This document shows, one piece after another, positions 1 to 5,843 of a DNA stretch of 8,173 bases (position 1 is the stretch's first letter; each line of letters opens with the position of its first letter). This DNA is from Bacillota bacterium. GTDB taxonomy: Bacteria > Bacillota > Clostridia > Lachnospirales > Lachnospiraceae. Below the pieces are notes generated by a model. The model was not told where the DNA came from. It did not search any database and saw nothing but the letters and a program-made list of their open reading frames with translations. The position numbers and the translations under genes were made by a program. Location of the stretch: assembly GCA_023437885.1 (NCBI GenBank), contig JAEZFH010000244.1, positions 1 through 8,173 of the forward strand, read 5' to 3'.

Positions 1-270
1 TTTCTGGGCAATATATTCCGACGGATCACAGCCGACATTTTCCCTTTGAAAATAGGTATGTATCTCACAATTCCAATCGATATTAAAAGCAATCGCCCGG
101 CACTTCAGAATGCCGGTCAGATCCTCCGGCCTTTCCTTCCTGGGACCGTCCTGGTACAGATACAGCTTAGAGGGCTTCGCTTCCTTTATGACTTCAAATA
201 CCTGCTCAAACTGTTCCGGTCTGGCAAAAAAAATCATCAGCACCGCAATATCTATCTTAGCTTCTTTCAA
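1..270 (-). CDS. HlpA-like (GT-A fold) glycosyltransferase, N-terminal 90 codons only, TTG start
   Basis: This partial gene runs off the left edge, so only the N-terminal part is seen. Translating from a TTG at 268-270 gives an open frame of 90 codons to base 1. Visible motifs match the GT-A-fold family often labelled HlpA-like or sugar-nucleotide transferase: a first beta strand (IDIAVLMIFFARPEQ, residues 6-20) like the usual 'PILFLIFNRP' opening, LYLYQDGPR (36-44), then IDWNCEIHTYF (64-74) and ENVGCDPS (77-84), the equivalent of the family's 'NLGCGPS'. It probably transfers a sugar from a nucleotide donor in the cytoplasm during repeat-unit assembly; donor and acceptor are unknown. The TTG is chosen because GGGGGA sits five bases upstream and the protein then begins where family members begin. 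In-frame GTG (241-243) or ATG (235-237) would cut into the first strand. It is the last visible gene of the operon, 159 bases after the EpsG-like gene. Confidence 0.75.
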   Translation of the reverse strand, partial: MKEAKIDIAVLMIFFARPEQFEQVFEVIKEAKPSKLYLYQDGPRKERPEDLTGILKCRAIAFNIDWNCEIHTYFQRENVGCDPSEYIAQK

Positions 271-275
271 AAATA

Positions 276-281
276 TCCCCC
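276..281 (-). promoter_or_regulatory. Ribosome binding site deciding the TTG start of the HlpA-like gene
   Basis: GGGGGA on the minus strand lies five bases before the TTG at 268-270. No ATG in this frame occurs until after the first core beta strand, so this site is the main support for a TTG start. Confidence 0.5.
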
Positions 282-429
282 ATTCTGCTGCCAACCAGCG
301 AATTTTGGATGTGAAAGCTTTGCTTCCACATCGGGCAGCAGCAATATTTGCAACTGAACTGCTGCACTATTCGCACACTCTCCTTGTAACTGATCTGCAT
401 ACATCAGAAGCGGAAAACCTTCGGAAAAA

Positions 430-1509
430 TCAACCGAATATCCATAGATAAGGAACAAGGTTCCCGTCTCGGAAGGTACGATAAAGGAAGAAAATTCCGA
501 AAAACAGAACCGAAAGCAATACCAGGCATTTTTTTGTCCTTGCATCTTCATCCCCTTCCGATTTCAGCGAAAGGATGCGATCCAGCAATATTACACTGGC
601 ATACAGATAATAAAATGTCGGTCTCTCCGCTGTCCTGGTAAACATCCGGAAGGTCCAAAGCATGATTACAGCGAAGTGCAAATTAATGAAAAACAAATTA
701 TCCTTATCCGCCTCCAGCAGCCTTTTCCTGTAAACGACCCCCAGAAATCCTATAACCAAAAGAATCAGAAGGAAAATGCCTCCGTTCCCGGTGCTCTCTA
801 TGGTATAATCATAATTCATCCAATCCGTTATCCAGGCATACAGCCTTTGAAAGAATATTCCTGTCACTGCATAAACTGCAAGGATTACCAGATGATACTT
901 TTTCTTCCAGGGAACCCAACCGATAAAAAATGCCGGCAGAAAAAATAAAGCTGATTTATGCAGAAGGAAAGCTGTTCCCACAAAAATTAAAAAAGTGATT
1001 GCTTTTCGTTTTTTTGCGGCCTCATAGGCAAAGAGACATACCGACATAGCCAGCATCTGACGTAAGCCTGCCATGGAGAATGCAAAAAGCCCAATGGTAT
1101 AATAAAAGTATACTGCATATTTTTTGTTGCAGGCATAACGTTTCAGAAAGAAAAACAAGCTTATGCATATGAATGCCGAAGTAACAGCAAAGTAAAAAAA
1201 GACGCTATAATGAAGCTCTCCAATTAATTTGGTCAGAATATAAAAGCCCGCTTCTTTTCTCTCCCAGTAGAATTGTATGTTCTTATTTGCTGCATCAAGG
1301 AAATTATATGCATATCTGCTGTAATCCCCGGAAAGAGGGGATTTGAAGATCATAAGGAAATAGATGGAAAGGCAGGAAAGAAAGAGAGTAAACTTCTCCC
1401 CTTTCCAGGCTTTATATCCGTGTTTGTACCCGGCATTATTCTCCGGCTTATTTAATTGAAACAATGCTGATGCAGCAAGAATTGCCAATAATGAACCGTA
1501 TATTATCAT
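430..1509 (-). CDS. EpsG-family membrane protein, probable polysaccharide repeat-unit polymerase (Wzy-like)
   Basis: This is a 359-residue, very hydrophobic protein with about ten predicted membrane segments (roughly 2-18, 40-57, 101-122, 131-146, 149-165, 170-198, 205-221, 243-260, 271-290, 298-313, 327-344). Family marks of EpsG are visible: SGDYSRY at 60-66 (the GxDY-type motif in the loop after the second segment), EAGFY at 86-90, LRQMLA at 149-154, and LLHKSALFFLP at 182-192 with His184. Length and layout are normal for the family, which takes part in exopolysaccharide polymerisation. The inferred role is joining lipid-linked repeat units at the outer face of the cytoplasmic membrane. 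ATG at 1507-1509 is preceded by GGAGG four bases upstream. It lies 93 bases after the WcaC-like glycosyltransferase; I see no terminator in that gap, so it is probably co-transcribed. It is the only polymerase candidate in the window. Confidence 0.88.
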   Translation of the reverse strand: MIIYGSLLAILAASALFQLNKPENNAGYKHGYKAWKGEKFTLFLSCLSIYFLMIFKSPLSGDYSRYAYNFLDAANKNIQFYWERKEAGFYILTKLIGELHYSVFFYFAVTSAFICISLFFFLKRYACNKKYAVYFYYTIGLFAFSMAGLRQMLAMSVCLFAYEAAKKRKAITFLIFVGTAFLLHKSALFFLPAFFIGWVPWKKKYHLVILAVYAVTGIFFQRLYAWITDWMNYDYTIESTGNGGIFLLILLVIGFLGVVYRKRLLEADKDNLFFINLHFAVIMLWTFRMFTRTAERPTFYYLYASVILLDRILSLKSEGDEDARTKKCLVLLSVLFFGIFFLYRTFRDGNLVPYLWIFG

Positions 1510-1602
1510 ATTTCCTCCATCTACTCCTTAAGCGGCTTTCAATCTCAACCTCTCCTTTGATAAAATATGTAATAAAAGATTTTTGGTGACTGCCTCATAT
1601 TT

Positions 1603-2877
1603 TCAGGAAAGCAGACTCTCGTATATGTCGATATATTCCTTGCAACATAATTCCATGCTAAAATGCTCTCTTGCGTAGCTTACACAGTGCCCGGAATAGT
1701 ATTCCTTACCGTTGCTTCTAACCTTTTGAAGTTCTTTGAGAACCCCTTTTAAACCTTTACCCGTTACCAGATGGCCGCATCCCTCTCCCAGCAATTCCGG
1801 TAAAGCTGTGGAAGAAAAGGCAATCGCAGGCGTTCCGCAGGCTAAGGACTCCGCTACCGTCTTGCCAAAAGATTCCTCCCTTGAAAGAGATACATAAACA
1901 TCGCCAACATTATAAAGCCTTGCCAGAGATGAGGTACTATCTGTAGCCGGTATGTTTCTTACATTATCCGGGAATTCAATTCTGGTATTGATATTTCCTA
2001 CCAACAGGATGATGCATTCCTTTTCCTCCACCCCCACCGTTTGTTTTCTTTTATATTCCCTTTTTAATCGGTCAGCTAGTTTCAGGAAGCCCTTAAGTCC
2101 TTTGGTATTACCCCATATTGAAGCAACTGAAAGGATTACGAATTTTTCCTCGATACCCAGCTCCTTACGCAGCTCCTTTGCCTCCATGGGCTTGAATACC
2201 TCCAGATCGATGCCGTTATAAATCCGCTTTATGAGGAAGGCATCCTTTAAGAAGGAGCATCTTGCCTGGTTCGTAATCCATTCCGATACCCCGATTACAG
2301 CAAGCCTGTCAAGCTTCGCAAAATATTTCTTTTTATCCTTCCAGAGCTTACTGCACCGGTCGAAGAACCAGGAGGGAAGGGTATTTCTATTATTGGGGCA
2401 TCTGCTGCATCCTTCGCGCCACTGATAACACCCATTAACCGTATAATGGGTGCACCTTCCGGTGAAAAACCAGCAGTCATGAAGCACTATAACCGTAGGA
2501 AGCTTCTGGTCCGCAAGGTAGTCCAGAAGCAGATTTAAATGTAGATAATTTCCGTGCACATTTCCAAGCTGCACAATGTGCGGCTTTTGTTCATCGATAT
2601 ATTGAATCAATTTTCTTGTTGCCCCGCAGGAAAAATACCCCTGAAGACCGGATATCCTGGAACCCAGAGCATGAAGCTTCCTGTCGGCTGTGGACCCAAT
2701 AATAAAATATTCTTCATCCTCTCTTGATTTCCTGTGATTTTTGCTGCCTTCCCTCTTCCCGTAAGCATAGGCAATAAGGCATGTATGTCCCTGCTTCTTT
2801 AAGCACTCCCGTATCTCCTTAACTGTCCTCCCAGTACTTAATACCCCGTAAACTTCATTTATGAGAAGTATCTTCAT
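1603..2877 (-). CDS. GT4 glycosyltransferase, WcaC-like
   Basis: This is a 424-residue cytoplasmic GT-B glycosyltransferase. The N-terminal domain starts MKILLINEVYG and carries QLGNVHGNYLH at 103-113, followed by HDCWFFTGRC at 133-142. That pair is typical of the WcaC group of colanic-acid-type glycosyltransferases (usual form 'HLHNIHGYY' then 'LHDCWxFTGHC'). Four cysteines follow in a compact pattern: C142, C150, C157 and C160. The C-terminal donor domain has NGIDLEVFKP (221-230) and EESFGKTVAE (334-343), whose E335/E343 form the E-x7-E motif of retaining GT4 enzymes. It probably adds one sugar to the lipid-linked repeat unit; the sugar cannot be deduced. ATG at 2875-2877 is preferred over the adjacent GTG at 2878-2880 because GGAGG at 2883-2887 is five bases from the ATG but only two from the GTG. 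Length is normal and the frame is intact. Upstream lies the decayed capF-like fragment, so this gene may depend on read-through from further upstream. Confidence 0.9.
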   Translation of the reverse strand: MKILLINEVYGVLSTGRTVKEIRECLKKQGHTCLIAYAYGKREGSKNHRKSREDEEYFIIGSTADRKLHALGSRISGLQGYFSCGATRKLIQYIDEQKPHIVQLGNVHGNYLHLNLLLDYLADQKLPTVIVLHDCWFFTGRCTHYTVNGCYQWREGCSRCPNNRNTLPSWFFDRCSKLWKDKKKYFAKLDRLAVIGVSEWITNQARCSFLKDAFLIKRIYNGIDLEVFKPMEAKELRKELGIEEKFVILSVASIWGNTKGLKGFLKLADRLKREYKRKQTVGVEEKECIILLVGNINTRIEFPDNVRNIPATDSTSSLARLYNVGDVYVSLSREESFGKTVAESLACGTPAIAFSSTALPELLGEGCGHLVTGKGLKGVLKELQKVRSNGKEYYSGHCVSYAREHFSMELCCKEYIDIYESLLS

Positions 2878-2882
2878 CACTA

Positions 2883-2887
2883 CCTCC
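2883..2887 (-). promoter_or_regulatory. Ribosome binding site of the WcaC-like gene
   Basis: GGAGG on the minus strand has five-base spacing to ATG 2877 and two-base spacing to GTG 2880. This favours the ATG as the true start. Confidence 0.7.
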
Positions 2888-2932
2888 AGGATGCTTGCTT
2901 AGCGGTATCTTAAATCTTATTCCTCCCATAGC

Positions 2933-3204
2933 TTAAATATCCCTGTGTGGCTGCAATTTGGCATCGGGAAAGCTCTGCAGCTTTTTCGTCCGAGAGATTT
3001 CTGTAAAGCTTCCCCTGTCATCTTTATGGCTGATTATAGGAATCACAAGCTGCTCCAAGGGTATATAGCCCTGGCCTTCTGAAACCCTAAGATGGTATCA
3101 GCAAGCTCCTGTAAGGTTGCATGGTAGCAATATTCCTCCTTCAGCCGGTAATATCCATCCCCGCAGGGAGGGACATCCTCCTTTTTACCTCCATTATGGT
3201 GCAA
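2933..3204 (-). pseudogene. Decayed capF-like fragment (SDR/cupin bifunctional nucleotide-sugar enzyme), frameshifted and internally deleted
   Basis: This lies in the 380-base gap between two glycosyltransferase genes. In one minus frame, VPPCGDGYYR (3145-3174) and TLQELADTILGFQKAR (3070-3117) resemble the end of the SDR domain of CapF (from memory, S. aureus CapF reads TLGEIVDLLYKFKQSR here, and clostridial forms have 'VPCxDGRYC' before it). That frame stops at 3043-3045. In a second frame IPIISHKDDRGSFTEISRT follows; DDRGSFTE (2999-3022) is the start of CapF's cupin domain. Only about 16 codons separate the two blocks, whereas CapF has about 40, so an internal deletion is likely as well as a frame change. 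The rest of the cupin (the GITKGxHWH histidine region) is absent and the frame ends at 2933. CapF makes UDP-N-acetyl-L-fucosamine precursors in capsule pathways. No intact capF, and none of its partners CapE or CapG, is in the window. The upstream limit is uncertain; decayed sequence may run into the 3' end of the neighbouring glycosyltransferase. I see no promoter or terminator in the gap. Confidence 0.6.
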
Positions 3205-3257
3205 TGCGCCATTACAAATTCCGATGGAAGATGCTGCTTTGCAGTTCCTAACCAATA

Positions 3258-4691
3258 CTAAATACGGTTTGATACACTGACATTCTTTACAACCCAGGCA
3301 ATATCCCGGTGTAAGCACTGTCGAATTTCTTCCTTCCTGTGTGCCTTTATCCCCAGCCTCCAGGCATTTCTTCTGCATACTTCTATTTTATCGGGATGGC
3401 TTACTATATGTGACAGTACCGGATAAATTTCTTCCTTTTTTCCAATGCAGATCGCTCCCCGGTTCTTTTTCAGGTAGCGGATGCCTTCATTGCTAAGAGG
3501 TCCTACGGCAATTACCGCGCAAGTGGAAGCCAGGCAGTCAATGGTTTTCGTGGAAAAGGAATATTTGGTCAGGAGCCTGTTCCTCAAATCAAAGCTCTCT
3601 GCAAGCAGAACAATGTCGGTCTCTTTATAAATTCTCCTCAGAATTTCGGCAGAAACAAAACCCTTGAAGAAAACCGACCTTCCGTCATTGAATGCATCCC
3701 GCACCCTTCTTCCAGGTCTGTCCCTGCTATATATCTCCAGGGTTATCTTAACCTCCTCCCGGTTAATCCTGGCTATGGCCCGAGCTATGGACAGGAGTGT
3801 CTTATCCCGGTTACAGTAAAGTCTTCCTGCATACACCATCTGGATCGGCTTCGAAAGCTTTTTTTCCTCCAAAGCTTTAGTAAAATCACCGCCTTTATAT
3901 AAAACGCTGCTTTCTACTCCCAGCGCTTTCCTAAACTCCTTTGCCTGCATTTCCGACAGGGTGTAATATTTACTATAGAAGGCTGCATTTCTACTTATAT
4001 CCCGCCGAAGCAGAATTCTTCGTATCCAATAGAAGGGGGAGAGGTTTATCTGTCTTAGGGAGTATTCGTCGTCACCAGTAAATGCAACAACAGGTACTCC
4101 GGTAACGGAATGAAGAATGCGTTCCATGTAAAGTACCTTTCTGGAGGAAAACCGCAGACTGAAGATAATATCCGGTTTAAATTCCTTCAGAAACTCCATA
4201 AGCAGACTCCTTTTCCAATCTGTCTTAAGCCAGACAGCATCACGGAGCAGCCGGAGCACTCCTCCGAATATCAGCTTGATCCCTTTCTTTATCCGGAAGT
4301 ATCTCATTGGAGTCAAGGCAGAAAGAGATCCCTTTCCAGTCTTGTGAGCCTTGTTTCTACGTAATCCGATATGCAAAATGTGTTTACACAAAACTTCAGC
4401 TTCACAGAAGGCATGTGCGGAAATACAGGTACAAGACGGTGCGGCATGTTTTGTTGTATCAGTACCATTGCTGGTAAACCATTTCCCCCCACTCTTTGGC
4501 TTTACCAGATTTTTTAACGCCATCCAGTCAGTGATTTGAAAATATTCGCTGCAGCAGGGATTATCCGGCATACCGGATGACAGATACAGATGAGCCAGCT
4601 GGCCGTCAAAGTTCTCGAACCAGTTGGTCATCATATTGTTTGGATATAATTTGTCATTCCATAAATCCTCCGAAAGAATCAAAAGCTTCAT
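3258..4691 (-). CDS. GT4-fold (group 1) glycosyltransferase, divergent
   Basis: This is a 477-residue cytoplasmic glycosyltransferase, longer than usual for GT4. Its start, MKLLILSEDLWNDKLYPNNMMTNWFENF, with LYLSSGMPDNPCCSEYFQIT at 36-54, resembles a group common in Lachnospiraceae polysaccharide loci. Residues 65-125 are poorly conserved in appearance and cysteine-rich (C87, C89, C96, C102). Later landmarks are FKPDIIFSLRFSSRKV (171-186), VVAFTGDDEYSL (201-212), the donor-domain strand MVYAGRLYCNRDKTL (285-299), and TKYSFSTKTIDCLASTCAVIAVGP (375-398), equivalent to the family's 'LSFSTKxxDYLASGK'. The classic EGxPRS motif is replaced by this block, so donor chemistry is unclear. The start is ATG 4689-4691, overlapping the upstream stop as ATGA, with AGAGG five bases before it; an in-frame TTG at 4710-4712 has no better site. 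The overlap implies translational coupling to the GT2 gene. The 3' end abuts the capF-like remnant. Confidence 0.85.
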   Translation of the reverse strand: MKLLILSEDLWNDKLYPNNMMTNWFENFDGQLAHLYLSSGMPDNPCCSEYFQITDWMALKNLVKPKSGGKWFTSNGTDTTKHAAPSCTCISAHAFCEAEVLCKHILHIGLRRNKAHKTGKGSLSALTPMRYFRIKKGIKLIFGGVLRLLRDAVWLKTDWKRSLLMEFLKEFKPDIIFSLRFSSRKVLYMERILHSVTGVPVVAFTGDDEYSLRQINLSPFYWIRRILLRRDISRNAAFYSKYYTLSEMQAKEFRKALGVESSVLYKGGDFTKALEEKKLSKPIQMVYAGRLYCNRDKTLLSIARAIARINREEVKITLEIYSRDRPGRRVRDAFNDGRSVFFKGFVSAEILRRIYKETDIVLLAESFDLRNRLLTKYSFSTKTIDCLASTCAVIAVGPLSNEGIRYLKKNRGAICIGKKEEIYPVLSHIVSHPDKIEVCRRNAWRLGIKAHRKEEIRQCLHRDIAWVVKNVSVSNRI

Positions 4692-5695
4692 CCCGGCCTC
4701 TTTTCTGTACAAATAAAAGTCTCATACAACTTCTTAATCCGAAACTCTGCGTTATTGGCTATAAAGGCACAAAGGCCCGGATACCGATAAAAAGCAGTGA
4801 ACATAAGCTTATACTTAAGAGGTGTCACTTCATTGTACAGTGTCCTATAATAGGCATTCTCATACAGTATCAACAGCTCCTGCATGTTATTTGTGTTCTT
4901 TGTGTCTCTTTTACAGCTAAAATAAAAGTGCATCAGCTTAAGACAAAGATATTCATAGGAATATTCAAAAAGCTCTCTGTCCTTATCTGCAAAGAAACGA
5001 ATTCTGTCCTCCAAGACTCCGTAAAAATCCGTAGACTTATAATGATTTTCCTTTCCGGCCGCACTGAGCAGCTTCTGATAATTATAATAAAGGGGCTTTT
5101 TTGTTACAACCACCTTGTCAGAGCGGTACAAAAGCATATAGGTCAGTGCTTCATTCTCATATTTGACAGGATCATTGACCAGATATAACAGTCCTTCAAA
5201 GAGCTCCCTTTTGTACAGCTTTCCGACCACTCCCGATTTTATCCTCCTGCTTAAAATAGCTTCCTTCCCGGAATAGACATAAGTGCTACCCTTCATGAAT
5301 ATTTCCTCAAAATTACAACCACTTCCGCTATACAGACCGCAGGCTGACATTTGAGTCTGATGTTTTATGCATAGAAACAGAAGATATTTTATATAATGCC
5401 TGTGAATAAAATCATCACTATCCAGGAAGGCAATATATTCTCCCCTTGCATTTTGAAGCCCTGCTTTTCTCGCGCTGGAAACTCCGCCATTCCTCTTATG
5501 TATTATCTTAATCCTTTCGTCCATTTTAGCAAGATTGTCACAGATAGCCGGGCTTTTATCTGTGGAGCCATCATCGACCAATATTATTTCAATATTTTTA
5601 TAAGACTGACCTATGACACTTTCTACACAGCGCCACAGGTACTTTTCCGCCTGATAAACAGGTATTATTACACTAACAAGGTTATTTTCCGTCAT
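4688..5695 (-). CDS. GT2 family glycosyltransferase
   Basis: This is a 335-residue inverting GT-A glycosyltransferase acting on the cytoplasmic side of the membrane. Visible motifs, in order: VSVIIPVYQAEKYL (7-20), IEIILVDDGSTDKS (35-48, nucleotide binding), NGGVSSARKAGLQNARGEYI (69-88), the metal-binding DSDD at 92-95 in the strand IAFLDSDDF, KLYKRELFE (159-167), and KYENEALTY (178-186) in the position of the usual 'xEDxxFxx' catalytic-base segment. No membrane segment is evident, and the C-terminal third (about 220-335) is helical and family-variable. It probably adds one residue to the growing repeat unit; the sugar is unknown. The start is ATG 5693-5695, seven codons inside an in-frame GTG at 5714-5716. 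AAGGGAG (5707-5713) serves the ATG, while the purine run before the GTG is too close to it. The next gene overlaps its stop. The 148-base gap before it holds a leftover CapK-like tail. Confidence 0.92.
   Translation of the reverse strand: MTENNLVSVIIPVYQAEKYLWRCVESVIGQSYKNIEIILVDDGSTDKSPAICDNLAKMDERIKIIHKRNGGVSSARKAGLQNARGEYIAFLDSDDFIHRHYIKYLLFLCIKHQTQMSACGLYSGSGCNFEEIFMKGSTYVYSGKEAILSRRIKSGVVGKLYKRELFEGLLYLVNDPVKYENEALTYMLLYRSDKVVVTKKPLYYNYQKLLSAAGKENHYKSTDFYGVLEDRIRFFADKDRELFEYSYEYLCLKLMHFYFSCKRDTKNTNNMQELLILYENAYYRTLYNEVTPLKYKLMFTAFYRYPGLCAFIANNAEFRIKKLYETFICTEKRPG
4697..4701 (-). promoter_or_regulatory. Ribosome binding site and ATGA coupling site
   Basis: AGAGG lies inside the end of the GT2 gene, five bases before the ATG at 4689-4691. 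That ATG shares bases with the GT2 stop codon TGA (4688-4690). This decides the start over the upstream TTG and predicts coupled translation. Confidence 0.65.
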
Positions 5696-5706
5696 TCTAC
5701 TATTTT

Positions 5707-5713
5707 CTCCCTT
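5707..5713 (-). promoter_or_regulatory. Ribosome binding site of the GT2 gene
   Basis: AAGGGAG lies 11 bases before ATG 5695. This is slightly long but better than the two- or three-base spacing between the AAGGA-like run near 5718-5723 and the alternative GTG at 5714-5716. Confidence 0.5.
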
Positions 5714-5799
5714 CACTTTCCTTATGATATTTCCCTTTTTTTCAGCCTCTTTCTTCTTTTATCCTGCCATCTGTTACCTGCGTCTTCTGCTTTCCCGGT

Positions 5800-5843
5800 C
5801 TATTCTTTCGCAATCAACTGATACCTTCCGTAGGATGGGTGGT
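5800..5843 (-). pseudogene. Leftover 3' tail of a second CapK-like gene (44-base diverged tandem repeat)
   Basis: Directly after the stop of the CapK-like gene, the next 44 bases resemble its last 44 bases (5844-5887), with about 31 of 44 matching by eye and 25 of the first 30 from the stop codon. Read in its own frame, this segment encodes GLDHPSYGRYQLIAKE followed by TAG, against VIDRAPSGKYQLIVKD followed by TAG in the intact gene. Many differences are synonymous or conservative (AAG/AAA, CTG/TTG, K/R, D/E, V/A), which fits a tail that once evolved as coding sequence in a related gene. The offset of 44 is not a multiple of three, so it is not part of the intact reading frame. A simple old tandem duplication is the alternative. 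Bases 5717-5799 beyond it show no gene, terminator or promoter I can support. Confidence 0.6.

Noticed and set aside
335..365. Inverted repeat GCAGCAG/CTGCTGC as a terminator
   Set aside because: The stem is only seven base pairs with a 17-base loop and has no following T-run on the minus strand.
267..551. A 94-codon minus-strand frame spanning the EpsG-like 3' end and the following gap
   Set aside because: It overlaps the well-supported EpsG-like gene out of frame, has no recognised motif, and no clear ribosome site was identified.
1510..1602. Possible leader peptide or regulatory element before the EpsG-like gene
   Set aside because: A purine-rich AAAGGAGAGG is followed by a six-codon TTG frame, but nothing supports translation, and no stem with a T-run is visible; I see only a plain spacer.
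3043..3378. A 111-codon cysteine-rich minus-strand frame as an intact small gene
   Set aside because: Its first half overlaps the end of the GT4-fold gene in another frame and looks like shadow sequence; only its second half resembles CapF, and the match continues in a different frame, so it is better read as a remnant.
4577..5188. A 203-codon open frame on the plus strand
   Set aside because: It lies opposite the GT2 gene and the start of the next glycosyltransferase, both of which carry clear motifs; its translation shows no recognisable domain.
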